Origin: Salisediminibacterium halotolerans
Lineage (GTDB): Bacteria > Bacillota > Bacilli > Bacillales > Salisediminibacteriaceae
Reading direction: 5' to 3'
DNA length: 64,000 nucleotides
NCBI RefSeq assembly: GCF_003814815.1
Contig: NZ_RKQQ01000001.1
Span: 310,001 to 374,000 of the forward strand
Shown here: piece after piece, positions 16,707 through 25,106 of the stretch
Layout: the number at the start of each line of letters is the position of its first letter
Position numbering within the stretch: the first letter of the stretch is position 1
Position numbers and translations under genes: made by a program
The notes under the pieces: model-generated
Seen by the model: the letters and a program-made list of their open reading frames with translations, nothing else
Told to the model about the DNA's origin: nothing
The model's database searches: none

Positions 16707-18134
16707 TTGAAGGGATACGATTTGATCGTAATTGGCGGCGGAGCCGGCGGCTTAACCGCCGCGGCCGGTGCATCCTCACTCGGAGCGGACGTCGCGCTCG
16801 TCGAAAAAGACGGCCGGCTCGGCGGCGACTGCCTCCATTACGGCTGCGTGCCGTCGAAAGCGCTGCTCAGCGCAGCTAATGACATTCACCGCGCCGGAAA
16901 GCTCACCGGCACCGGCTTCACCAGGCACGGGGCCGCTGATATGACGGTCATCAATGAGCGAGTCCAGCAGTCGATCGCCGCGATTCAAGCGCACGATTCA
17001 CACGAACGGTTCGAAAACCTCGGCGTCGATATTTATACCGGGACCGCTTCGTTTCTTAGCGAGACCGAGATTGCCGTTGAGGGCCGCGAACCGATCCGCG
17101 GCAAACGCATCATCCTTGCGACCGGCTCGCGTCCGGCGGTGCCGCCGATTCCCGGCTTAAAAGAGAGCGGATTTTTGACGAACAAAACGATTTTCCAGCT
17201 CAAGTCCTTGCCCAAGCGCTTCGCCGTCATCGGCGGCGGCCCGATCGGCGTCGAAATGGCACAAGCTTTTTCCCGGCTCGGAAGCGACGTAACGATCATC
17301 GAACAGGCACCGCGCCTCTTCAATCAAGAAGACCGCGACATCAGCCGCGAAGCAGAGCGGCTGTTAGCCGAAGAAATCGGCGTCCGTGTAAACAGTGCCG
17401 TGACAAAGATTTCCGTTGAGAACGGCGAAAAGCGGCTCGAACTTAAGCATTCCGACGACTCAAAAGAAACGATCGCAGCCGACGAGATTTTACTCGCCGC
17501 CGGACGCCAAGCGAACAGCGACACGCTCGAGCTGGACAAAGCCGGGGTTGCAACGGATCAGCGCGGCGCGATTCCCGTCAACCGCCGGATGCAAACAAGC
17601 GTGCCGTCGATCTATGCGATCGGTGATGTCAACGGCGCGATGCCGTTTACCCACGTCGCCGGCGCTGAAGGCCAAATCGCCGTGCAAAACGCCGTATTCG
17701 GCTTGAAACGGAAGATCGATTACGCGAATATGCCGTGGGTGATTTACACCGACCCGGAAGTCTTTCACCTTGGTGAAACCGAAGAGGCGTTAAAACAGCG
17801 CGGCGCCGATTTTCGCATTTACAAAACCGCCTTAAAAGACGTCGACCGCTTTGTCGCCGAACACCGCACGGACGGCTTCGTGAAACTTCTGACCGACCCT
17901 AAAGGCGTAATTTTAGGCGCTCACGCCGTCGGCAACGGCGCCGGCGACTTTATGCAGGAAGCCGTGCTCGCCAAGCAGCAAAACATGAAGATCGGCGCGC
18001 TCGCGCAAATCATTCATCCGTACCCGAATCACGCGGCAGCGGTGCAGACGGCGGCGAATTTATACTGGCGCGAGAAACTGTTCGCCGGCCCGCTCCCAAA
18101 GCTCGTCAAACGCTATATTTCAATGTTTCGCTAA
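16707..18134 (+). CDS. FAD pyridine nucleotide-disulfide oxidoreductase (mercuric reductase/dihydrolipoamide dehydrogenase-like)
   Basis: 475 residues, TTG start behind AAAGGAGGG. FAD motif GGGAGGLTAAAGA (residues 10-22), redox-active Cys42 and Cys47 in GGDCLHYGCVPSK, second Rossmann motif IGGGPIGVEMA, FAD-binding SIYAIGDVNG, and the dimerisation domain with the catalytic HPYPNHAAAV. It lacks the N-terminal HMA domain and the C-terminal Cys pair of true MerA. No pyruvate dehydrogenase genes are near. Substrate unknown; 69 bp after the GH30 gene and possibly cotranscribed. Confidence 0.87.
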   Translation: MKGYDLIVIGGGAGGLTAAAGASSLGADVALVEKDGRLGGDCLHYGCVPSKALLSAANDIHRAGKLTGTGFTRHGAADMTVINERVQQSIAAIQAHDSHERFENLGVDIYTGTASFLSETEIAVEGREPIRGKRIILATGSRPAVPPIPGLKESGFLTNKTIFQLKSLPKRFAVIGGGPIGVEMAQAFSRLGSDVTIIEQAPRLFNQEDRDISREAERLLAEEIGVRVNSAVTKISVENGEKRLELKHSDDSKETIAADEILLAAGRQANSDTLELDKAGVATDQRGAIPVNRRMQTSVPSIYAIGDVNGAMPFTHVAGAEGQIAVQNAVFGLKRKIDYANMPWVIYTDPEVFHLGETEEALKQRGADFRIYKTALKDVDRFVAEHRTDGFVKLLTDPKGVILGAHAVGNGAGDFMQEAVLAKQQNMKIGALAQIIHPYPNHAAAVQTAANLYWREKLFAGPLPKLVKRYISMFR

Positions 18135-18136
18135 TC

Positions 18137-18174
18137 AAAACGGACAGAAGCCGTAAAGGCTTCTGTCCGTTTTC
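18137..18174 (+). terminator. Intrinsic terminator
   Basis: AAAACGGACAGAAGCC / GGCTTCTGTCCGTTTT directly after the flavoenzyme stop; works on either strand, so it may also serve the convergent EamA gene. Confidence 0.88.
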
Positions 18175-18189
18175 TTATTAGCGCGCGCC

Positions 18190-19023
18190 CTACCCCGTCA
18201 CTAGCAACGTGATCCCTGCAAGCGCGAAGGCAAATCCCGTGGTTTGGACCCGGGTAAGCTGTTCGTTATCGATCAGCCGCGCACACAGCACGGTGAACAC
18301 GGGCGACATCGCGCCGGCGAGGGCGACGATCGACAAGAGGCCGATATTCACGCCGAGCACGAACGTGACGGCGCCGAGGCACTGGAGCACGCCGACGGGG
18401 ATCATGAGCTTGATGAAGTTGGCGGTGGCCGGCGTATGATTGACGCGGCCGGATAGAAAAGCGGCAGTGAAAATAAACGAGCTCGTCATCGTGATCAGCA
18501 CGCCCCACATGCCTTGTTCGGCGGCCGGGACGTTCAAAAAGACGAAGAACAAGCCGAACAGGAGCCCGCCGACGAGCGCTTTTTGCATTGCGCCGCGGCT
18601 TACGTCGGTGACGGAGGCCGGTTCTTTTTGCGAGATCAAGGCGACGGCGATGATCACGAGCACGATGCCGATGAGCGCGGCCATGCCGGGACGATCGCCG
18701 AGACCGAAGCCGATCACCACCGGCATGACGGCGGATGCGACGCCGGTGAGCGCGGAGGCGATGCCCATTTTCTCATCCGCGAGTGAGCGGAAGTAGAACA
18801 TAAATGCCGCGCCGAGCGACACGCCGCTGAGTGCGCCCCAGAAGACGGTCGCTAATTCGAGCGGTACGCCGCCCGCGAGCACGATCGGCATCATCAGGAG
18901 CGCGCCGATCGCCTGCGCATACACGACGACGAGTATGACCGGCGCCTCCCTCGTCACCCGTCCGGCGAGGAAATCGCCGACCCCGAACATCATCGCTGTC
19001 ATCAATCCGAATACTAATGCCAT
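18190..19023 (-). CDS. EamA-family (DMT) transporter under guanidine riboswitch
   Basis: 277 residues, about ten hydrophobic helices in two EamA halves (FGVGDFLAGRVTREAPVILVVVYAQ; GIASALTGVASAVMPVVIGF; second half GLLFGLFFVFLNVPAAEQGMWG ... GLLSIVALAGAMSPVFTVLCARLI). EamA proteins export metabolites. The leader carries a guanidine-I riboswitch, so the probable substrate is guanidine or a related toxic guanidinium compound; this is inference from the switch, as the usual guanidinium exporters are SMR proteins. AAGGGGTG precedes the ATG. Confidence 0.88.
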   Translation of the reverse strand: MALVFGLMTAMMFGVGDFLAGRVTREAPVILVVVYAQAIGALLMMPIVLAGGVPLELATVFWGALSGVSLGAAFMFYFRSLADEKMGIASALTGVASAVMPVVIGFGLGDRPGMAALIGIVLVIIAVALISQKEPASVTDVSRGAMQKALVGGLLFGLFFVFLNVPAAEQGMWGVLITMTSSFIFTAAFLSGRVNHTPATANFIKLMIPVGVLQCLGAVTFVLGVNIGLLSIVALAGAMSPVFTVLCARLIDNEQLTRVQTTGFAFALAGITLLVTG

Positions 19024-19045
19024 CTTGCTTCACCCCTTCTGCAAT

Positions 19046-19166
19046 AAAAAACGGAAGACCCTGACATCAGGCATCTCCCGGGCTTTTCTCCCTCCGTGTC
19101 ACAGCTTTTCAGCTGCGGGCTTTCTCTCGGACCAGCCCGCGGCACCCCGCACGGAACCCTAGAAAA
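19046..19166 (-). promoter_or_regulatory. Guanidine-I (ykkC) riboswitch with transcription terminator
   Basis: On the minus strand the conserved blocks occur in order: CTAGGGTTCCG (19162-19152), CTGGTCCGAGAGA, ACACGGAGGGA and AAAAGCCCGGGAGA ending at 19074. These are the signature strings of the ykkC subtype 1 RNA. Downstream CTTCCG (19057-19052) precedes TTTTTT (19051-19046) and can pair with CGGAGG (19096-19091) inside the aptamer, giving a terminator that excludes the folded aptamer. This predicts an ON switch: ligand binding prevents termination. Confidence 0.88.
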
Positions 19167-19208
19167 CCTCGTTTTTTCTATTATTACGCTGGCAATCTCT
19201 CTACAGGC

Positions 19209-19237
19209 ATTATCGCGGATGAAGCCTCTGAATGCAA
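19209..19237 (-). promoter_or_regulatory. Promoter of the riboswitch-EamA transcript
   Basis: Minus strand TTGCAT (19237-19232), 17 bp, GATAAT (19214-19209). The predicted start near 19202 leaves about 40 nt before the aptamer. Confidence 0.65.
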
Positions 19238-19239
19238 GG

Positions 19240-19868
19240 GAGAGGCTCACCAGTCACGAGACGATTAACGAAAAAATTCAGCCGAAGCTTCATAATTCAG
19301 GGCGTATCGTGCATTTTCAGGAAGATGTCCTTGGCTGCTGGCTGGAGGAGGCTTCGATACCAGCAAAGATTAATGATGAACCTTTATTCATGTAGGCATA
19401 TTTAAGTTTCTTAACATGCCGCACGCCTTAACGTAAGTCTTCTTGCTCAGTTTTTTTTGCTTGAAGCTTCCGCTCGCCTGTAGACGTACGTACAACCTTA
19501 AAATAATTCCTGATTCATCCAAATAATAAGGCTAATCATTGATTTAACTGACAGTCACTGACACGTAGAAGTACGGACAACTGCCTGAAGATAAGAAACG
19601 GTTGCGCCGTTTCATGAGACTCGATCACAGCTCCTCGAGTTATCATTTTTTTCTGACATTTCAATCGTTTCTCACGGCAGACAATCGCTGTACAAGGAAA
19701 ATTACTGGTTCTCATCTCCTGTGTATTAATGCTTGAATCGGGTCATCGCGGTTTTTCATAAGCTGTACAACGAGCGGTATTCATCCGTATACTGAAACCG
19801 TTGTTACCGGTTTCAAGCGGATAACAGTCAGGCAAAGATCCACTACTTGATGTTAGGGAGGAATTTGT
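19240..19868. other. Long intergenic region before the 5'-nucleotidase gene
   Basis: About 630 bp without a convincing gene, RNA or known repeat. A short open frame ending at 19395 is not recognised. Near the downstream gene there is a perfect inverted repeat TGAAACCG (19793-19800) / CGGTTTCA (19808-19815) with a 7-bp loop, a candidate operator or leader hairpin 54 bp before the start codon. The region is AT-richer than its surroundings. Confidence 0.5.
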
Positions 19869-21689
19869 ATGAGGAAGTATCATTCGACGACGTATCGGAA
19901 ACTATTTGGGGCAGCGATGACAGCGGTGCTGATGGCCGGGACAGCGGCGACAGTCAGTGCCAATCCTGGAAACGGACAAAACGGCGACAATCCGGGAAAC
20001 AGCGGGAATGCCCCTGACGGTCCGAAACGGGATGTCGAAAGCGTGAATGCGTTGGATTCAACCAGCTTTGAGATCGATTTTGATAAAACGTACCCGAAAG
20101 GACTGGAGATTGACAGAGTTGTCGATGTGACGGTTGAAACGGCTGATGGCGAGCAGATCGAACCAGAAGTCACCGATTACCAAGTTTCTTCCGAGGATCG
20201 TTCGCACGTCACGGTCGAACATCAAAACGATGACCTCGAGGGGCTGCAAGGAACGTTAGCCGTAGACAGCGTTGAAACGGAGTTTGACTATGCTAAAAGC
20301 TTATCGTTAGATATCTCTCATACAAATGATATCCACTCAAAAATTGATAATTTTGGCAAAATATCTGCCTTTATTGATGAAAAAGAAGCAGAAGCGGAAA
20401 ATCACCTTTTCTTAGACGGCGGCGACATTTTCAGCGGCAATGCGGTCGTTGACCTGGAAGACGGCGAACCGATTGTTGCGCTGCTCAATGAAATGGGCTT
20501 AGATGCAATGGCGATCGGCAACCATGAATTTGACTACGGTCAAGAAGCGTTTGCCGCGAGAGAAGAACAAGCAGAGTTTGATTGGCTGAGTGCCAATACG
20601 GAAGTCGTCGACCCGGATATCCCGATCAAACAGCCCGAACCATACACAATTAAAGAAATTGACGGCGTAGATGTCGGGATCTTCTCGTTAACGCAGAGTC
20701 CGCCTGCGACAAGCCCGTCCGGTATTGTCGGACTGGAGTTTCATGATTACGTTGAAACCGCGGAAGCCTACTCTTACTTAGAAGACGAATCCGATGTGTT
20801 GATTGCGTTGACGCATATTGGCAACAATGCGGATAAAAACCTTGCCGAAAACGTCGATTTCTTCGATGTGATTATCGGCGGTCACAGTCACACACGAGTG
20901 TTTGAAGAAAAAGTCGTTAACGGCACCCCTGTCGTGCAAGCAGGGAGCGATTCGTTGTTTGTCGGGCAATTTAACCTCGAATTTGACGGGTCCGACGTGA
21001 CATTCAACGATTATTACTTGCAAGATGTTGAAGAACTGACCGAAGTGAACGAAGACGTGCAAGCAATGGTTGACGGCTACAATGAAGAAGCCGAAGAGCT
21101 GCTTGAAGAAGTCATCGGCTACACGAATACCGGCTTAAGCCGCGAAGCCCGTTATGAGAGAGATACGTCATTAGGAAACTTCATCACTGATGCGATGAAA
21201 GACGCTGTCGGCGGAGATATGGCTGTAACAAATAACGGCGGCATTCGCGCGAATATTGACGAAGGCGAGATTAAAGCTCAGGATATTTACACGGTTGAAC
21301 CGTTCGGCAATGAACTGGCTGAATTGGAAATTACCGGTGAAGATATGCGCGACGTGATCGAATATTCTTACTCACGAAGCAACAGTATCGATCTGCAGGC
21401 TTCCGGGTTAAACTATACGGTGTATACTGATGAAGACGGCGAGTATGTCGATGCCGATCTGTACGTTGATGAGGAACCGATCGAAGACGATAAGACGTAT
21501 ACGCTGATTACCAATGACTTTATGGCTGAAGGCGGAAGCGGCTATGACTTCTCTGAAGCTGAGGTCGTGCAAGGAGCTGCCGGTTATATCACAAACGCGA
21601 TGTTCCAATTGAATGACGAATTGATGGAAGAAGAAGGCGCTGTTGACTACGAAGACGGTGAAGGGCGTATTCAAATCGAAGAAGAATAA
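19869..21689 (+). CDS. Secreted 5'-nucleotidase/UshA-type metallophosphoesterase
   Basis: 606 residues with a Sec signal peptide, probable cleavage after Val-Ser-Ala31. Residues about 33-140 are a Gly/Asn linker and a small beta domain I do not recognise. Then the metallophosphatase: HTNDIHSK, FLDGGDIFSGN, AIGNHEFDYG, LTHIGNN, GGHSHTRVF; and the 5'-nucleotidase C-domain: DTSLGNFITDAMKD, TNNGGIRANI, VEPFGNELAELEITG, FMAEGGSGYDF. It dephosphorylates extracellular nucleotides. GGGAGG precedes ATG 19869. No cell-wall anchor motif is seen. Very acidic. Confidence 0.92.
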   Translation: MRKYHSTTYRKLFGAAMTAVLMAGTAATVSANPGNGQNGDNPGNSGNAPDGPKRDVESVNALDSTSFEIDFDKTYPKGLEIDRVVDVTVETADGEQIEPEVTDYQVSSEDRSHVTVEHQNDDLEGLQGTLAVDSVETEFDYAKSLSLDISHTNDIHSKIDNFGKISAFIDEKEAEAENHLFLDGGDIFSGNAVVDLEDGEPIVALLNEMGLDAMAIGNHEFDYGQEAFAAREEQAEFDWLSANTEVVDPDIPIKQPEPYTIKEIDGVDVGIFSLTQSPPATSPSGIVGLEFHDYVETAEAYSYLEDESDVLIALTHIGNNADKNLAENVDFFDVIIGGHSHTRVFEEKVVNGTPVVQAGSDSLFVGQFNLEFDGSDVTFNDYYLQDVEELTEVNEDVQAMVDGYNEEAEELLEEVIGYTNTGLSREARYERDTSLGNFITDAMKDAVGGDMAVTNNGGIRANIDEGEIKAQDIYTVEPFGNELAELEITGEDMRDVIEYSYSRSNSIDLQASGLNYTVYTDEDGEYVDADLYVDEEPIEDDKTYTLITNDFMAEGGSGYDFSEAEVVQGAAGYITNAMFQLNDELMEEEGAVDYEDGEGRIQIEEE

Positions 21690-21724
21690 AAATCACCGTC
21701 GATTTTAGCGATCGACAGGTGAAA

Positions 21725-21760
21725 ACGGACGCCCGGCATTGTCGGGCGTCCGTATTTTTA
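21725..21760 (+). terminator. Intrinsic terminator of the 5'-nucleotidase gene
   Basis: ACGGACGCCCG (21725-21735) / CGGGCGTCCGT (21743-21753) followed by ATTTTTA. Repeat A copy 2 begins about 20 bp later. Confidence 0.88.
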
Positions 21761-21781
21761 GAAAAAAGATTATTTTGACGT

Positions 21782-21915
21782 AAGCCACGCAGCCACTAAC
21801 CTCCGCTTGCCGTAGGCAAGGCTTCAGCTAATCTAAGACCGGTATTTTACCGGTCTTAGATGGATCTTCAGCTCTTGCTTTCCTACAGGCGTCGGAGGAA
21901 GTGGTTGCGTGGCTT
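21782..21915 (+). repeat. Dispersed foldable repeat, family A, copy 2
   Basis: End arms AAGCCACGCAGCC and GGTTGCGTGGCTT (one G-T type mismatch). Variable inner hairpin CTAAGACCGG/CCGGTCTTAG. Left flank GATTATTTTGACG and right flank TTCTTATTTTGCA as in other copies. It follows a terminator. Between it and 21992 lies a degraded D fragment (GCAGGGCATCAACCCGAA). Confidence 0.85.
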
Positions 21916-21991
21916 TCTTATTTTGCACAAGAACAGGGAAAGGTTAAATCTTGCAGGGCATCAACCCGAAATGCCGGGCGTTCGTTTGTTT

Positions 21992-22276
21992 TTATTCGTC
22001 TTTTTTAAAGCGGGAGCGGGCGCTTTTTTGGCGCAGGCGGGTCATTTTCGCCGATACGCGGGCGCGCGCGTCGGTTTCCGAGTCGGTGTTGATCTCCGCG
22101 CGGATCAGTTCATTGCCGGCGAGTGTCAGCGTCAAATGAGTGCCTTCGCCGGCGCCGTCCGGCAGCTCCGCTTTGTCGGCATGAATTTCGCTGTGTTCCG
22201 CTTCAAGCAGGATCACAGCGGTGCCGCCGTCAACGATCCGATCAATCACGCCGTGCGCTTTACGTTCAGTCGACAC
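21992..22276 (-). CDS. DUF3006-like small protein
   Basis: 94 residues from GTG 22276, which overlaps the end of the upstream gene by 11 bp and has GAGGAGGG 8 nt before it, a translational coupling arrangement. Core GVIDRIVDGGTAVILLEAEHSEIHADKAELPDGAGEGTHLTL matches the pattern of DUF3006 proteins, which are often encoded beside ComEC-like metallo-beta-lactamase genes. The C-terminus is basic (RQKSARSRFKKDE). No signal peptide. Function unknown. Confidence 0.75.
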   Translation of the reverse strand: MSTERKAHGVIDRIVDGGTAVILLEAEHSEIHADKAELPDGAGEGTHLTLTLAGNELIRAEINTDSETDARARVSAKMTRLRQKSARSRFKKDE

Positions 22277-23723
22277 AGGCGAGTCCCTCCTCTTTGATCT
22301 CGTCCACGCGCGCTGGACCGATGCCGTCGATCGCGTCGAGGCCGCTGAGCGAATCAAACGGACGCAAATCTTTCAGCTCTTGGGCGCGCGCTTCGCCGAT
22401 TTGGTGAATCTCCTCAAGCTCGTCGGCCGGCGCGCTGTTAATATCGATGCAACCGGCGGCAACGCCGTTATTATTATCGGCTAGAGCCGCGTCATTTTCG
22501 CTGTCATTTGTTCTGTGATTATTTGTGCTGCCGTTGTTTCCATTGCCTTCATTCGTATCTCCGCTGTCAGCCGCTCCTTCATCTCCAGGTGCAACCTCGC
22601 CGTCGTGTTCCGTCTCGACAATGTAACCATCGCCGTCCGATTCGACGCGGACGGTGCCGTGCGCGTCCGTGCCGTAGAGATCGATGCCGGCTTCTTTGAC
22701 ACGGTCAATCACTTCTGCGTGCGGATGGCCGTACGTGTTGCCCTCGCCTGCCGAGTAGATGGCTGTCGACGGATCAACGGCTTCGAGAAACGGCGCCGTT
22801 GTGGACGTCGCCGAGCCGTGGTGGCCGAGCTGCAAAATATCAGCGTCTGCCGCTTCACCTTTTTCCGCTATCCGCGCTTCGGCGGTGTCTTCGGCATCGC
22901 CGGTGAAGAGGAGCGAGACGTCGCCGTAATCGAAGCGGACGGCGAGCGAGCTCTCGTGCAAATCGCCGGTCAGTTGGTCAGGATTAATGATTTCTAGCTC
23001 AAGCGTGCCGAAGGTGAATTCGTCGCCGGTGCGGGGCTCGATCAGCTCAACGTCGTGCGTATCGGCGGCATCCAGCGCGCGTTCGAACGTGTCGGTGTCC
23101 GTTTCTTCGCCGGACATCCAAAGCTCGTCGACAGTGATGCCGGCGTCCATTATTTGATCAACGCCGCCGATGTGATCGGCGTGCGGGTGGCTGATGATGA
23201 CCGCGTCGAGCTCGGTAATTCCTTCGGCTTCGAGGTAATCGAGCGCGTACGTCTGGTTCCAGTCGCCAGTGTCGTAAAGGATGCGCTGCGTGTCGCTGTC
23301 GGGGGCGGTGACTTCAACGAGCGCCGCGTCCGCCTGGGCAACATCGATGAAATGCACGTCGAGTTCGCCGTCGATGTCGGCTCCGCCGCTGTTGCTGTTA
23401 TTGCTCTCTTCAGCGTTCGCGGCGCTATTTTCATTCTCTTCATCGTTTTCAGCCGCTGCGGCCGATTCGTTCTGATTGTCATCGTTATCATTGTCCTCAG
23501 CCGGTTCATTGCCGGTGTCCGAGTCTGCCGTGTCCTCATTATCGCCATTTTCGTCATTGTCCGCGCCGCTGTTTTCCTCGTTGTTTTCGGCCTCCTCGTT
23601 TCTCTCTTCTTCCGCGTCAGCTCCCTCGTTCACTTCCCCATTCGCGTCGTCCTCGTTCGCACAAGCCGCTCCTAATAGCAAAGCAGCCGACGCAACTGTC
23701 AGGCGCACACCCAGGCGGTGCAT
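22266..23723 (-). CDS. Lipoprotein fusing ComEC-like metallo-beta-lactamase and ComEA-like HhH domains
   Basis: 485 residues. Lipobox G-A-A-C, Cys21. Residues about 22-115 are low-complexity Glu/Asn/Asp linker. Residues about 120-370 are the competence-type MBL domain: VHFIDVAQADAALVEV, metal motif SHPHADHIGG (near 178-187), LFTGDAE, LGHHGSATSTT, YGHPHAEVIDRV. A second polar linker follows, then a ComEA-type helix-hairpin-helix pair (CIDINSAPADELEEIHQIGEARAQELKDL ... LDAIDGIGPARVDEIKE). The MBL domain should be a nuclease or phosphodiesterase and HhH binds DNA, so an extracellular DNA-degrading or DNA-handling role is plausible. Linkers of this kind are typical of halophile surface proteins. 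Confidence 0.88.
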   Translation of the reverse strand: MHRLGVRLTVASAALLLGAACANEDDANGEVNEGADAEEERNEEAENNEENSGADNDENGDNEDTADSDTGNEPAEDNDNDDNQNESAAAAENDEENENSAANAEESNNSNSGGADIDGELDVHFIDVAQADAALVEVTAPDSDTQRILYDTGDWNQTYALDYLEAEGITELDAVIISHPHADHIGGVDQIMDAGITVDELWMSGEETDTDTFERALDAADTHDVELIEPRTGDEFTFGTLELEIINPDQLTGDLHESSLAVRFDYGDVSLLFTGDAEDTAEARIAEKGEAADADILQLGHHGSATSTTAPFLEAVDPSTAIYSAGEGNTYGHPHAEVIDRVKEAGIDLYGTDAHGTVRVESDGDGYIVETEHDGEVAPGDEGAADSGDTNEGNGNNGSTNNHRTNDSENDAALADNNNGVAAGCIDINSAPADELEEIHQIGEARAQELKDLRPFDSLSGLDAIDGIGPARVDEIKEEGLACVD

Positions 23724-23869
23724 GACCGATTCCCCCTCTGAAAAAATGATCGTGATCTGTCGTTTTTTCTCGCCCTCATTTTACCATATGACTGGAATTG
23801 AACGAGGCGGAAAAACGCTGTTTATTCGTGATATAGTGAATACGGACAGAAAACGAGGAGGGACAGCTT

Positions 23870-24994
23870 ATGCTTTCTCATGAAACCGCACAAGCGATTG
23901 TTACACGGACGATGGAAATTCTCCCTTACAACATTAACGTAATGGATGAACGGGGCATTATTATCGGATCAGGCGATCCCAATCGCATCGGATCTTTACA
24001 TGGTGGGGCCCAACAAATTCAACGAGTCGCTGACAAACTCACGATAAGTGAACAGGATAATCATGTATGGCAAGGTGTCAAACCCGGAGTGAATATGCCA
24101 ATTCACTTTCACGGTGAAACGATCGGGACCGTTGGGATCACGGGAGCTCCAGAGGAGGTGACACCTTTCGGACAGCTCGTAAAAATGACAGCAGAAATGA
24201 TTCTCGAACAAACATATTTAATTGAACAAATTCAATTTGATGAACGGATTCAGCGCGAATTTGTTTTTCAATGGATCAATGAAGAACTGACTGGGAACGC
24301 CTTAAAAGAAAAAGCCGAGTCATTAGCAGTTGACTTGCACCGTCCGCGCCGAGTGCTGTTATTGGAAAGCCAGACACCATTAGATCCAGCTTCTAAGCGC
24401 CAAGATGCGAACCGTATTGAAAAAATGCTTAAACCCCAGCTCCAAGCGCATGATCTGATCGCGGTTTTTCATGACCAAGTGATTATTATCAAAGATTGCA
24501 CACATTCAGACGTAACCCTTACTTTATCGCACTGGCAAAGAAATATTTTACCTGCAAGCGTACATATTGCAGCCGGAAATCAAGCAACGGAGCCAAGAGA
24601 GGTGCCGATTTCTTTTTATCAAGCCGGGCGAACGTTATCCGCTTCCTCAGATGAATGTAACGAGGATACAATTCATTATTACCAAGATTATATGATCGAT
24701 GCTTTACTGCAATATACAACCGAGGATGAAAGATGCTATCGCTATTTTTCATTAAGCGAATTAAACCATTTACTCAAAGACCAGCCTGTGCTGAAAAAGA
24801 CTCTTCGTGAATTCATCGCGCATAACGGTTTTATTGGTGATACGGCAGCAGCGTTATTTATCCATCGTAATACGTTGCAGTACCGGTTGAATAAAATTAC
24901 GGAAGAAACGGGGAAGGATCCGCGCAATCTGCAAGATTTGCTTTACTTGTATGCTGCCCTAAAAATTTCCTCCGCTAAACCGAGAACGACTTGA
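23870..24994 (+). CDS. cdaR: CdaR-family regulator (sugar diacid/glycerate sensor)
   Basis: 374 residues; GAGGAGGG precedes ATG 23870. N-terminal diacid-recognition domain (AQAIVTRTMEILPYNINVMDERGIIIGSGDPNRIGSLHGGA, KPGVNMPIHFHGETIGTVGITG), a central GGDEF-like spacer, and a PucR/CdaR C-terminal HTH (LREFIAHNGFIGDTAAALFIHRNTLQYRLNKITEETGKDPR). It should activate the permease and kinase genes downstream in response to glycerate or a diacid. Confidence 0.92.
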   Translation: MLSHETAQAIVTRTMEILPYNINVMDERGIIIGSGDPNRIGSLHGGAQQIQRVADKLTISEQDNHVWQGVKPGVNMPIHFHGETIGTVGITGAPEEVTPFGQLVKMTAEMILEQTYLIEQIQFDERIQREFVFQWINEELTGNALKEKAESLAVDLHRPRRVLLLESQTPLDPASKRQDANRIEKMLKPQLQAHDLIAVFHDQVIIIKDCTHSDVTLTLSHWQRNILPASVHIAAGNQATEPREVPISFYQAGRTLSASSDECNEDTIHYYQDYMIDALLQYTTEDERCYRYFSLSELNHLLKDQPVLKKTLREFIAHNGFIGDTAAALFIHRNTLQYRLNKITEETGKDPRNLQDLLYLYAALKISSAKPRTT

Positions 24995-25024
24995 ACAAAA
25001 AACTTTCATGATAACGCTTTATAT

Positions 25025-25067
25025 TTGGTCGACGGACCAATGACCGGGATAATATTAAGCGCTTACA
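25025..25067 (+). promoter_or_regulatory. Promoter of the glycerate permease/kinase operon with palindrome and cre
   Basis: TTGGTC (25025-25030), 17 bp, GATAAT (25048-25053). The -35 is the left half of the palindrome TTGGTC-GACG-GACCAA (25025-25040), a candidate CdaR site. ATTAAGCGCTTACA (25054-25067) at the predicted start point is a cre-like element (TGTAAGCGCTTAAT on the other strand). Confidence 0.6.
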
Positions 25068-25106
25068 ATCAGGGTGTACAATAACTCTGAAAGGGATGTG
25101 AGAGTG

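Noticed and set aside
16707-18134. Calling the flavoenzyme MerA or LpdA
   Set aside because: It lacks the HMA domain and C-terminal Cys pair of MerA, and no 2-oxoacid dehydrogenase genes are near for LpdA.
19096-19395. 99-codon plus-strand frame
   Set aside because: It runs antisense through the guanidine riboswitch and its promoter, has no ribosome site, and the product is not recognised.
23055-23675. Long plus-strand frame opposite the MBL-HhH gene
   Set aside because: Mirror of the low-complexity acidic linker codons (giving Val/Ser/Arg runs); the minus-strand protein has clear domains.
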